Of a DNA stretch of 64,000 bases, positions 32,259 through 40,849 are shown piece by piece; position 1 is the stretch's first letter, and each line of letters opens with the position of its first letter. The DNA is from Sphingobacterium kitahiroshimense (GTDB lineage Bacteria; Bacteroidota; Bacteroidia; Sphingobacteriales; Sphingobacteriaceae): the NCBI RefSeq assembly GCF_025961315.1, contig NZ_JAOQNK010000001.1, positions 1,364,001 to 1,428,000 of the forward strand. The letters run 5' to 3'. Under the pieces are notes generated by a model. The model searched no databases and had not been told where the DNA came from. It worked only from the letters and a program-made list of their open reading frames with translations. The position numbers and the translations under genes are program-made.

Positions 32259-33485
32259 ATGACAAACCCACTTATAGATAGCTATATGACATTTGGACTA
32301 TTTGAAACCCTAGCTTTTGCCTGTCTTGTTTTGATTTTAGGATTTTTTATTGTTAAAAAAATAAATTTCCTGAGAAACTACAATATACCAGAACCTGTTG
32401 TAGGAGGGTTTGTCGTTGCAATTGTCCTTTACATCTTGCATGCGACAATGGGTATCAATTTTACCTTTGAAGGTTCGCTTCAGACCACCATGATGCTTTT
32501 CTTTTTTACTTCAATTGGTTTAAGTGCAGAATTCGATAAATTAAAAAAAGGAGGAAAACCACTTTTGATATTCGTTTTTCTAACAGGATCTTTCATGATC
32601 GTTCAAAATGTTTTTGGGATATCCGTGGCATCTCTGCTAGGCATTGATCCTAGTTATGGACTTATTGCGGGATCTATTACCTTAACAGGGGGACATGGTA
32701 CTGGTGCGGCATGGGCCCAAAATCTCACCGATATATTCCAAATAAATGGAACGATGGAGCTCGCAATGGCATGTGCTACCTATGGTCTGGTCATGGGTGG
32801 TCTCATCGGTGGCCCCGTAGCAAAAGTGCTTTTAAAAAAGAAGAATATCCAACCTACAAAAATTATTCAAGAAAGAGGAGCGCCAATTGAAATGTTCGAA
32901 AACCCTGATTCAAACCGAAGAATCAATGTTCGCAATATGATTGAAACCCTGACTATGTTTGCAATTTGTCTAGCATTGGGACATTTATTGTATGAATATT
33001 GCAAAGGTTCCTGGTTGGAACTTCCAAATTTTGTATGGTGCCTTTTTGTAGGTGTTATTATTCGCAATACCATTAGCAGATCGTCCAATTATATTGTAAA
33101 TGATCATGCTGTAGATGTGCTTGGCAATACCGGTTTATATCTATTTTTGACCATTGCACTAATGTCCTTACAGCTTTGGCAATTACAGGGCCTTGCTTCA
33201 CAAGTTTTAGTTATATTGATCTTACAAACAGTACTTATGGTACTATTTGCAATGTTCATTACTTTCAGAGTAATGGGAAGCGATTATGACGCTATAGTGC
33301 TCAGTGCTGGACATTGTGGTTTTGGACTAGGCGCAACGCCGACGGCTGTTGCGAATATGCAATCGATCACCGACAAATATGGGCCGTCCCACAAAGCGTT
33401 TCTAATCGTACCCATGGTAGGTGCATTCTTTGTTGATATATTAAATAACTTGTTTATTAAATTATTTGTAAGTTACCTATCCTAA
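32259..33485 (+). CDS. gltS: Sodium/glutamate symporter
   Basis: 408 aa, matching E. coli GltS (401). About ten membrane helices are arranged in two inverted halves. The conserved family segments are visible: GGFVVAIVLY near 47, TLTGGHGTGAAWA near 141-153 (re-entrant loop 1), and SAGHCGFGLGATPTAVANM near 349-367 (re-entrant loop 2). It imports glutamate with sodium. It is followed co-directionally by a HEAT-like protein, a MocR regulator and mazG. Glutamate uptake would feed the same pool as the hut and proline pathways in this window. Confidence 0.95.
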   Translation: MTNPLIDSYMTFGLFETLAFACLVLILGFFIVKKINFLRNYNIPEPVVGGFVVAIVLYILHATMGINFTFEGSLQTTMMLFFFTSIGLSAEFDKLKKGGKPLLIFVFLTGSFMIVQNVFGISVASLLGIDPSYGLIAGSITLTGGHGTGAAWAQNLTDIFQINGTMELAMACATYGLVMGGLIGGPVAKVLLKKKNIQPTKIIQERGAPIEMFENPDSNRRINVRNMIETLTMFAICLALGHLLYEYCKGSWLELPNFVWCLFVGVIIRNTISRSSNYIVNDHAVDVLGNTGLYLFLTIALMSLQLWQLQGLASQVLVILILQTVLMVLFAMFITFRVMGSDYDAIVLSAGHCGFGLGATPTAVANMQSITDKYGPSHKAFLIVPMVGAFFVDILNNLFIKLFVSYLS

Positions 33486-33553
33486 AAATTTTATTAATAA
33501 TCTAACAATTCCATTCGAAGCAACATTAAATAATAATAAAAACGTAATTGCAC

Positions 33554-34177
33554 ATGATCCATGTTTTCAATTATTTATCTTCCAGTTTAGGGAAAACAGA
33601 TGAGTCAGCCAATATTTCATTGGCAAAACAAATCGTCAGCGCAGAGGACAATGAAGCTATTAAAGAATTAATTCAATTATTACAAAGCAAAAACAAAAGG
33701 ATCCAACACGATTGCATCAAAGTTCTTTACGAAATTGGGTACTTATCCCCTATTATGATAGCGGCATACTATTTGGATTTTATCACGCTGTTAACAAGTA
33801 AGGATAACCGTTTACAGTGGGGAGCTATGACAGCACTGGATGCTATTCTTCTATTACAACATGAAGCTATTTTCCCGCTCCTACCACAACTAATTGCTAT
33901 TGCTGAACAAGGTTCTGTTATCACAAGGGATAAATGTATTGCCATATTAATCAAATACTTATCACTGGAGCATGAAGATGTATTTCCGTTATTACATGAA
34001 CAGTTACTAAAATGCCCGCCCAATCAGCTTCCAATGTACGCGGAACAGGCTTTAAAAGTTGTTCCAAGACAATATAAAACTGACCTAAGCAAAATGCTCA
34101 CAAATCGCTTAGACGGTGTCGAAAAGGAATCCAAAAAAACAAGAATTAGAAAAGTAATCAAAAAACTCCAAGAGTAA
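33554..34177 (+). CDS. HEAT-repeat-like protein
   Basis: 207 aa from ATG 33554; an in-frame TTG two codons earlier is less likely. The protein is helical with repeated pairs such as LLQSKNKRIQHDCIKVLYEI, LQWGAMTALDAIL and TRDKCIAILIKYL, a pattern like HEAT/armadillo repeats. No signal peptide or membrane segment. It starts 68 nt after gltS and ends 53 nt before the MocR gene, so it could belong to one transcript. Function unknown; HEAT proteins act as binding scaffolds. Confidence 0.75.
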   Translation: MIHVFNYLSSSLGKTDESANISLAKQIVSAEDNEAIKELIQLLQSKNKRIQHDCIKVLYEIGYLSPIMIAAYYLDFITLLTSKDNRLQWGAMTALDAILLLQHEAIFPLLPQLIAIAEQGSVITRDKCIAILIKYLSLEHEDVFPLLHEQLLKCPPNQLPMYAEQALKVVPRQYKTDLSKMLTNRLDGVEKESKKTRIRKVIKKLQE

Positions 34178-34196
34178 TCTAATAATACTTAACTTT

Positions 34197-34243
34197 CCGG
34201 ACTATTTAATAATTTCAATTTATCCAACATATGAATAGTCCGG
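34197..34243 (+). promoter_or_regulatory. Inverted repeat enclosing the start codon of the MocR gene
   Basis: CCGGACTATT (34197-34206) and AATAGTCCGG (34234-34243) are exact reverse complements, and the ATG at 34231 lies between them. It could be an operator for autoregulation or an mRNA hairpin around the start. Confidence 0.5.
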
Positions 34244-35718
34244 GTCAAATTCCTTTCAACAGCTTTATCAGCCTGAATAGACTGGATGAAACCTCCATTT
34301 ATGTACAACTAGCACAACAAGTCATTCAGGCCATTCAGCGCGGTTTTATACCTATCGGAACAAAACTGCCCGGAAGTAGGCAGCTAGCGCAAACACTATC
34401 TATACATCGCAATACAGTAGTTGCTGCATTACAGGAGCTCGAATCACAGGGTTGGATTGAAACCAAACCAAATGTAGGATCATTTGTACTTCGAAATACG
34501 TCCAAAGCAAGGAAAAATAGTGAATTTTCGCAAACAATAATCCAGAATCAGTATGCAGACCAAACTGGTTATGATTTTGAAAAAAGTACCATATTAGAAA
34601 ATCCTTTTGAAACCTCTACATGTATCTTAAAATTTGATGACGGCATTCCTGATAGTAGACTATCTCCTTTGCAACAGCTTTCTAAGTTTTATACCGCAAA
34701 TCTAAAACGAAAAAAGAACACTAAATACCTAGGATATTCAGATCAAAAAAGACCAGCCACATTTCGAGAACAGTTGTGCAATTTTTTAAATCAAAGTAGA
34801 GGTCTGCATATCCAACCTAAAAATCTATTGATCACACGGTCTGTTGAGATGAGTACCTATATCATTGCTCAAACCTTACTACAGGCAAACGATTTAGTCA
34901 TTGTAGGACAACCAAGTTATTTTGCAATAAACATGATCTTCCAACAGGCCGGGGCTAGAATTAAATCCATTCCAGTAGATCATGAAGGAATTGTTATCGA
35001 ATCTCTTGAACAGATCTGTCTTACACAAAAGATCAGATTGCTTTATCTGACACCGCATCATCACTATCCCACGACAGTGACACTTAGTCAGCAAAGAAGA
35101 ACGATCGTATTAGCACTCGCTTCAAAATATGGTTTTGCCGTCATTGAGGACGATTACGATTATGACTTCCATTATGATGATGCCCCCCTTCTCCCTATGG
35201 CAACTGTGGATTATGATGGGATGGTTATTTATACAGGAAGCTTTGGTAAATCATTAGCGCCTGGTTTCCGTACAGGTTTTATCGTCGCACCTGAAAACCT
35301 AATCAAAGAATTACAAAAGTTATTAAATATCATGGATCATCAAGGTGACTTTGTCATGGAGCAAGTATTAAGTGATCTAATTGAAGAAGGTGAAATACAT
35401 CGCTATTTAAAAAAATCAGTCAAACTGTATAAAGAAAGACGCAATTATATGAGTTATTTACTCGCCCGTGAATTACATGAATATGTCGACTTCGATATTC
35501 CTGCCGGCGGTCTTGCTCTATGGACCAACTGGAAAAAAGATATCAACTTAATTCATTTACAGAAGCAATGCGCAAAAGCAAATCTATTTCTTCCAAAAAC
35601 ACTCTTATATCAAGCTAAAGATATGACAGCAATCCGAATTGGTTTCGGCAATCTTACTGAATCGGAAATGGAAAATAGTGTGACCATTCTTCGAGACTCA
35701 TTAATGACAATAAAATAG
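34231..35718 (+). CDS. MocR/PdxR-type regulator (GntR winged helix fused to aminotransferase)
   Basis: 495 aa, the usual MocR length. Residues about 12-80 form a GntR winged helix (LAQQVIQAIQRGFIPIGTKL, SRQLAQTLSIHRNTVVAALQ). Residues about 120-490 form a fold-type I aminotransferase domain with the PLP lysine Lys340 in YTGSFGKSLAPG and the Asp in VIEDDYDYDFHY. Such proteins use PLP as a sensor and regulate PLP synthesis, GABA or amino-acid genes. No pdx or gab gene is adjacent; the glutamate symporter upstream is a conceivable target. A 10-bp inverted repeat encloses the start. Confidence 0.93.
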   Translation: MNSPGQIPFNSFISLNRLDETSIYVQLAQQVIQAIQRGFIPIGTKLPGSRQLAQTLSIHRNTVVAALQELESQGWIETKPNVGSFVLRNTSKARKNSEFSQTIIQNQYADQTGYDFEKSTILENPFETSTCILKFDDGIPDSRLSPLQQLSKFYTANLKRKKNTKYLGYSDQKRPATFREQLCNFLNQSRGLHIQPKNLLITRSVEMSTYIIAQTLLQANDLVIVGQPSYFAINMIFQQAGARIKSIPVDHEGIVIESLEQICLTQKIRLLYLTPHHHYPTTVTLSQQRRTIVLALASKYGFAVIEDDYDYDFHYDDAPLLPMATVDYDGMVIYTGSFGKSLAPGFRTGFIVAPENLIKELQKLLNIMDHQGDFVMEQVLSDLIEEGEIHRYLKKSVKLYKERRNYMSYLLARELHEYVDFDIPAGGLALWTNWKKDINLIHLQKQCAKANLFLPKTLLYQAKDMTAIRIGFGNLTESEMENSVTILRDSLMTIK

Positions 35719-35771
35719 AAGCATGCTATTTTTCATCTTTAAATCCCTAATTTTGATCTAAATTTTTCAAT

Positions 35772-36578
35772 ATGAGTCACCCCATTCCTGCAATTGAGTC
35801 TACTCCTGCTACGGCTTTTCAACGTTTATTGGATGTTTTATATACACTTCGCGTAGCTTGCCCGTGGGATAAGAAACAGACCATGCAGTCCTTACGTCAT
35901 CTAACCATCGAAGAGTTGTATGAACTTACAGACGCTATCTTAGATGAAGATTACCCCGAAATCAAAAAAGAACTAGGAGATGTTATGATGCACCTGATCT
36001 TTTATGCACGTATAGCAGAAGAGGAAAACCGTTTTACGATAGTAGATGTACTCAATAGCATTTGCGATAAATTAATCAGCCGTCATCCCCATGTCTATGG
36101 CGATATTGATGTAGAAAATGAAGAACAGGTGAAACAGAATTGGGAGACCCTCAAATTAAAAGAAGGAAACAAATCTGTTTTATCCGGCGTACCTAAAGGT
36201 CTGCCTGCTTTAGTTAAAGCCTATCGCATACAGGATAAGGTACGTGGTGTAGGGTTTGATTGGGAAGATAAAAAAGAAGTATGGGCAAAAGTAGAAGAAG
36301 AACTAGCGGAGTTCAAAGCTGAATATGACATTAATAAACCCGAAGAGTCAGATTTAAATAAGGCTGAGGCCGAATTTGGTGATTTGCTTTTTTCATTAAT
36401 CAATTATGCACGTCACATTGGCATCAATCCTGAAAATGCACTGGAACGAACCAATAAAAAATTCATTAGCCGCTTCACCTACCTTGAGCAAAGAGCTAAT
36501 CAAAATGGACAAAATCTCCAAGACATGACACTGGAAGAAATGGATATTTATTGGAATGAAGCTAAAAAATTATGCTAA
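35772..36578 (+). CDS. mazG: Nucleoside triphosphate pyrophosphohydrolase
   Basis: 268 aa, matching MazG (263 in E. coli) with two tandem MazG domains (about 15-110 and 150-255). Metal-binding motif sets are EELYELTDAI...EIKKELGDVM in the first and EEELAEFK...EAEFGDLLFS in the second. The N-terminal CPWDKKQTMQSLRH signature is intact. It hydrolyses (d)NTPs to monophosphates and pyrophosphate, as a housecleaning enzyme and modulator of starvation signals. It starts 54 nt after the MocR gene. Confidence 0.96.
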   Translation: MSHPIPAIESTPATAFQRLLDVLYTLRVACPWDKKQTMQSLRHLTIEELYELTDAILDEDYPEIKKELGDVMMHLIFYARIAEEENRFTIVDVLNSICDKLISRHPHVYGDIDVENEEQVKQNWETLKLKEGNKSVLSGVPKGLPALVKAYRIQDKVRGVGFDWEDKKEVWAKVEEELAEFKAEYDINKPEESDLNKAEAEFGDLLFSLINYARHIGINPENALERTNKKFISRFTYLEQRANQNGQNLQDMTLEEMDIYWNEAKKLC

Positions 36579-36637
36579 TTATAAATAGAAGTTTATTTTT
36601 CATAACAGATCCGAAACATCCTGCTATAAAGAAATTA

Positions 36638-36683
36638 AAGCTCGATCTTGTACCGCACTATTATACAGTACAATATCGAGCTT
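36638..36683. terminator. Bidirectional terminator
   Basis: Arms 36638-36653 (AAGCTCGATCTTGTAC) and 36668-36683 pair at 15 of 16 positions between the convergent mazG and metA genes. Confidence 0.75.
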
Positions 36684-36708
36684 GCTCATGATAGCTTAAA
36701 AGCTAATA

Positions 36709-37653
36709 TTAATTTTGTCTCTTAATTTCTTCCAAAGATTCAAGTTCATTTAAATCAAAAGGAGTCTCTTGATAAACATAGTAATTCAACCAGTTATTAA
36801 ATAGCAAATTCGCATGACCAGACCACCTTACTAATGGTGACTGTGCTGGATCATTATTTAAATAATAATTATCTGGCACCTCAATTTCTAATCCTTTCTC
36901 CACATCACGCATATATTCAGTATGTAAAGTAAGTGGAGCATATTCTGAATGACCAGTTAAATAAAATTCACGTCCACCTCGTGATGATAGTATCGCAAGA
37001 CCTGCTTCAGGAGATTCAGACAAAAGCTCAATTTCTGGTTTATCTTCAATTTCAGATTTTAAAATTGTCGTATGTCTACTGTGCGGGATAAAATACTCAT
37101 CATCAAAACCTCTAAATAGAGGATTAGCTTTATCTAAAGTAGTATGTTTGTATACTCCAAACAGTTTCTCCGATAATGGTGTTTTTTCAACGCCGTAAAA
37201 ATGATAAAGTGCCGCTTGCGATGCCCAACAAATATAAAGTGTAGACGTCACGTGCTTTTTTGCCCAATCAAAAATACGAGTCACTTCATCCCAGTAGTTA
37301 ACCTCTTCAAATGGCATCATCTCTACTGGAGCACCTGTAATGATCATCCCATCATAGTACTGATCTTCCACTGCAGAAAACGATTTATAGAACATTTCCA
37401 AGTGTTCTTGAGGTGTGTTTTTAGACATGTGAGTATCTAATCTCAAAAACTCCACTTCTACTTGCAAAGGATTATTAGACAGCAACCGGATAAAATCAGT
37501 TTCTGTTGTAATTTTCAAAGGCATTAAATTCAAAATTAGAACCTTCATCGGACGGATATCCTGTTCGTTGGCTCTAAGATCACTCATCACAAAAATATTT
37601 TCTTTTTTTAATAGCTCAATAGCTGGCAAATTATCTGGTATTTTGACTGGCAT
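36709..37653 (-). CDS. metA: Homoserine O-acyltransferase (MetA)
   Basis: 314 aa, the normal MetA length. The class-I glutamine-amidotransferase-like fold has nucleophile Cys in YICWASQAAL (near 142) and the family motifs NLMPLKITTETDFIRLL and HSRHTT...GHSEY. It acylates homoserine in the first committed step of methionine synthesis. In many Bacteroidetes and Gram-positives MetA uses acetyl-CoA rather than succinyl-CoA; the specificity-determining residue cannot be settled here. A -7 box TATCTTTA (minus strand, 37695-37688) implies a leader of only about 35 nt, too short for a SAM riboswitch. Confidence 0.95.
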   Translation of the reverse strand: MPVKIPDNLPAIELLKKENIFVMSDLRANEQDIRPMKVLILNLMPLKITTETDFIRLLSNNPLQVEVEFLRLDTHMSKNTPQEHLEMFYKSFSAVEDQYYDGMIITGAPVEMMPFEEVNYWDEVTRIFDWAKKHVTSTLYICWASQAALYHFYGVEKTPLSEKLFGVYKHTTLDKANPLFRGFDDEYFIPHSRHTTILKSEIEDKPEIELLSESPEAGLAILSSRGGREFYLTGHSEYAPLTLHTEYMRDVEKGLEIEVPDNYYLNNDPAQSPLVRWSGHANLLFNNWLNYYVYQETPFDLNELESLEEIKRQN

Positions 37654-38042
37654 ATGCTTCCTCCCTCACCTTGGTTTAGTTTGGGCATAAAGATAAAAAA
37701 ATTTAAATGAGTTATCTCACCCATCGTTGATAATAGCTATAATAAATAGAATTAGAACTGATTTTAAAACAGACCGATACATCCTTAAAATTATGATGTC
37801 CATTGCTCAAAAACACTTAAAACCACTAATATTACGATAAAACACAACTCTTTAGGCGATTTAAGAGCTACCATCGAATATTAAAAACACATCTACCAGA
37901 AAAAAAAACTTGACACAGGAATGAAAATCTGCCCCCCACTCTTTATAAATCATAATACCTCCCGACATAAATTTTATTGCTTTTTAAAACCTTTCTCAGG
38001 AACGATAGTTGTATGATAAGAATACATTAAACACTCTTAATT
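37654..38042. other. Divergent intergenic region metA-SulP
   Basis: It contains the short metA leader and promoter and the upstream region of the SulP gene. No additional gene or riboswitch is recognised. Confidence 0.5.
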
Positions 38043-39587
38043 ATGAACCTATTACAAAATTGGAAAAAAGATATCCCGGCGAGTATTGTTGTGTTTTTTG
38101 TTGCTCTACCACTCTGTTTAGGAGTCGCTCTGGCGAGTGGGGCGCCTGTTTTCTCCGGAATTATCGCGGGAATTATAGGCGGTATCCTTGTAGGACTGCT
38201 ATCAAAATCTACCATAGGAGTATCAGGACCAGCGGCAGGCCTAGTGGTCATCGTCTATACCGCTATCACAGACCTAGGGGCATACAATATCTTTTTAGTC
38301 GCAGTGGTTATAGCCGGTTTAATACAGATTGTTCTTGGATTATTAAAAGCAGGCGTAATTGGATATTACTTCCCTTCATCCGTTATTAAGGGTATGTTAT
38401 GCGCTATCGGTATATCTATTTTCCTAAAACAGATTCCGTTGGCATTCGGATACACAGAGAAATTTTCGTTCAAAAATTTTGATGCATCTTATATTACTAC
38501 CGGAGCTATAATCATGACAATTATTTCCTTAACCATACTTATTATATGGGATAATTTTCTTGGTAAAAAATCCAACTTCTTCAAATTGTTACCAGGCTCC
38601 CTTATTGCTGTAATTGTTGGTATTATTTACCAGATCACGATTGGAGATACAAACCATGAAGTATTTTCTATTGATCAGGACCTCCTGGTCAAAGTACCTG
38701 TACCTGAAACAGTAACCGACTTCCTGGGACAATTTACAATACCCGATTTCGCAAATGGAATAGCAAATCCAATGGTATGGCAAATTGCATTTACCATCGC
38801 CATTGTAGCCTCTTTAGAATCCTTATTATCCGTAGAAGCTACCGATAAATTAGATCCACTAAAACGTCAGACACCAACCAACAGAGAGCTAATAGCACAA
38901 GGAATAGGTAATTCATTTTCAGGTTTAATAGGTGGGCTTCCTATTACACAAGTTATCGTTCGCTCATCAGCTAATGCGATGAGTGGTGGAGTGTCAAAAC
39001 TATCAACTATTGTTCATGGTCTCTTGCTTGTACTCAGTGTCATCTCCATTCCTGCATTCCTTAATTTAATCCCTAATGCAGTTTTAGCAGCAATCCTATT
39101 GGTTATCGGTTACAAATTAGGCAACCCAAAACAATTCTTGGACATGAAAAAATTAGGAAAAGATCAATTAATTCCATTTGTAGTCACAGTAGTTGGTATA
39201 CTCACTACAGATCTCCTTAAAGGTATTATTGTCGGTTTAGTTGTAGCAGTAGTTGTGTCACTTATCAAATCCTATAATAATTCCCATGTTATGCTGGTCA
39301 AGGAAGGAAACGTTTTTCATATGAATTTTGCAGAAGAGGTAACTTTTGTCAATAGAGGAGCGATCGTAAAAGAATTAGATGGATTACAGCCTGGTTCTTA
39401 CTTAGAATTAGACGTGCGCAAAACCAAAATATTAGATTACGATATCATTGAGTATTTAGATGAATTTAAAGTAAAAGCAAAAAACAACAATATCAACATA
39501 AAACTTATTTCCGAACGAGGAACAGTGGACAACCCCGACTCGTTTAGAGAATTCTTCGGATATGTATTAGTTGGTAGTGCTCATTAA
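38043..39587 (+). CDS. SulP family inorganic anion transporter with STAS domain
   Basis: 514 aa. Residues 1-410 hold about 12-14 membrane helices with the SulP signature near the start (DIPASIVVFFVALPLCLGVA). The C-terminal STAS domain (about 430-514) is short. The loop SVEATDKLDPLKRQTPTNRE near 260-280 is typical of the bacterial bicarbonate/sulfate SulP group that includes BicA-like proteins. It carries sulfate, bicarbonate or another anion, and the sequence does not decide which. No carbonic anhydrase is adjacent. It ends before a long hairpin shared with the LysR gene. Confidence 0.92.
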   Translation: MNLLQNWKKDIPASIVVFFVALPLCLGVALASGAPVFSGIIAGIIGGILVGLLSKSTIGVSGPAAGLVVIVYTAITDLGAYNIFLVAVVIAGLIQIVLGLLKAGVIGYYFPSSVIKGMLCAIGISIFLKQIPLAFGYTEKFSFKNFDASYITTGAIIMTIISLTILIIWDNFLGKKSNFFKLLPGSLIAVIVGIIYQITIGDTNHEVFSIDQDLLVKVPVPETVTDFLGQFTIPDFANGIANPMVWQIAFTIAIVASLESLLSVEATDKLDPLKRQTPTNRELIAQGIGNSFSGLIGGLPITQVIVRSSANAMSGGVSKLSTIVHGLLLVLSVISIPAFLNLIPNAVLAAILLVIGYKLGNPKQFLDMKKLGKDQLIPFVVTVVGILTTDLLKGIIVGLVVAVVVSLIKSYNNSHVMLVKEGNVFHMNFAEEVTFVNRGAIVKELDGLQPGSYLELDVRKTKILDYDIIEYLDEFKVKAKNNNINIKLISERGTVDNPDSFREFFGYVLVGSAH

Positions 39588-39610
39588 AACACCGCTGAAT
39601 AGCCATACAC

Positions 39611-39663
39611 GATTAAACTATAAAAGTCCATACTGATTTAGTATGGACTTTTATAGTTTAATC
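39611..39663. terminator. Bidirectional terminator, perfect 24-bp stem
   Basis: Arms 39611-39634 and 39640-39663 are exact reverse complements (inner part AAAAGTCCATACT) around GATTT. The right arm includes the last two codons of the convergent LysR gene. Confidence 0.9.
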
Positions 39664-40566
39664 TTCATCCGATAAATTCAATTCCTTCTGAATAACATTT
39701 AAAAACAGATCAATTCCTGCATGATTTACATTCGCATTATAGATTAATGATAAAGTGGTTCGCTGTTCAATATGGTTTAAATCAATAAAATTTACTTTAG
39801 AAGTATATCCTTTTTTTAAAGATGCCGGTACAATTGCAATACCCAAACCCTGCTCTACAAGATTGAAAATTGTCAAAGCATTTACCGTCCGCAAAGCAAC
39901 ATGCGGTTCAAATGAAGCATCTCTAAAAATACTCATCACCAGATCATAATAAGAATGACTATAATCTTTGGAAAACAGAATAAACAGTTCATTTTTAAAA
40001 TCATTTAATGTTTTAAAATTTGCCGTCTGAATGGGATAATCGTGAGGAATAACCAACGAAAAGTGTTCTTTGATGATTGCGATATGACGAATCCCATTTG
40101 GAAAATTATCCAAACGCACGAGTCCAAAATCAAGTTCTTCCTTCAACACCTTGGTAATCTGCATCTCATTAGAAAGCTCCTGTAAGTCCACCTCAACTGC
40201 AGGAAAATCTTGTTTTAATCGAACCAGTACTTTAGCAAGAATAGATTGTACTGCTGAACCGATAAACCCAAGACGAAGTTCAGTGATATCGTCTGATCCC
40301 ATAACACGAAGCTCACGAGCTATTTTATCCATTTGATTAAATAAAATATCAACCTCCTTTTTTAGGTAAAAGCCTGCTGCTGTAAGTCGAACATACCGTT
40401 TCCCTCTATCAAATAAAGTTGCTCTATAAATATCTTCCATCTGTTTAATCTGACGAGATAAGCCAGGTTGAGAAATATAAAGCCTTTCTGCCGCTTTTCT
40501 AAAATGTAACTCCTCTGCCAAAACTTTAAAATAATACAGATGCCTTAATTCTATTTGATAACTCAT
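39658..40566 (-). CDS. LysR family transcriptional regulator, probable hut regulator
   Basis: 302 aa from ATG 40566; an in-frame TTG at 40575 is possible. The N-terminal LysR helix-turn-helix (about 5-62) has HFRKAAERLYISQPGLSRQIK, and the C-terminal part is a periplasmic-binding-like effector domain (about 90-295). It is divergent from hutH, and a LysR-type box lies just upstream of its start. By the usual LysR logic it would activate the hut operon with urocanate or histidine as effector; this is inference, since Gram-negative hut operons more often use HutC. Confidence 0.93.
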   Translation of the reverse strand: MSYQIELRHLYYFKVLAEELHFRKAAERLYISQPGLSRQIKQMEDIYRATLFDRGKRYVRLTAAGFYLKKEVDILFNQMDKIARELRVMGSDDITELRLGFIGSAVQSILAKVLVRLKQDFPAVEVDLQELSNEMQITKVLKEELDFGLVRLDNFPNGIRHIAIIKEHFSLVIPHDYPIQTANFKTLNDFKNELFILFSKDYSHSYYDLVMSIFRDASFEPHVALRTVNALTIFNLVEQGLGIAIVPASLKKGYTSKVNFIDLNHIEQRTTLSLIYNANVNHAGIDLFLNVIQKELNLSDED

Positions 40567-40573
40567 AGTAATC

Positions 40574-40595
40574 AATACTTGCCAAAATTGGTATT
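40574..40595. promoter_or_regulatory. Candidate LysR box upstream of lysR and hutH
   Basis: AATAC (40574-40578) and GTATT (40591-40595) are inverted repeats separated by 12 nt that contain the near-palindrome CCAAAATTGG. This fits the T-N11-A pattern of LysR sites. It lies 8 bp upstream of the LysR start. Confidence 0.5.
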
Positions 40596-40813
40596 TATAA
40601 TTATTAAATATAGGAGTTAAATTTGAAATAACGGAATGAGATTAACAGCTATACGCACGATAGAACGTTTAGGAAACAAAACCAATACACAGGCAACTTT
40701 TTCTAAATAATTAAGTACGATTCATGTATAAATAGTTCAAAATGCAAAAGTGTAATAATGGTCACTCCCTCTTAAAAAGCAATGTATAAATCAAATGGAA
40801 AGGATAGACAGAT

Positions 40814-40845
40814 TTTGACGATCCTTAATCAACATAATAATTTAT
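40814..40845 (+). promoter_or_regulatory. Promoter of the hut operon
   Basis: TTTG (40814-40817), a 20-nt spacer and TAATTTAT (40838-40845) match the Bacteroidetes consensus, with the last base deviating. The expected transcription start coincides with the hutH ATG at 40850, so the message may be leaderless or nearly so. Confidence 0.5.
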
Positions 40846-40849
40846 TCTA

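Noticed and set aside
37654..37740. Possible SAM riboswitch upstream of metA
   Set aside because: A short ACTAAACCAAGG resembles the SAM-II 3' end, but the -7 box at 37688-37695 leaves only a leader of about 35 nt, and the P1/pseudoknot pairing could not be built.
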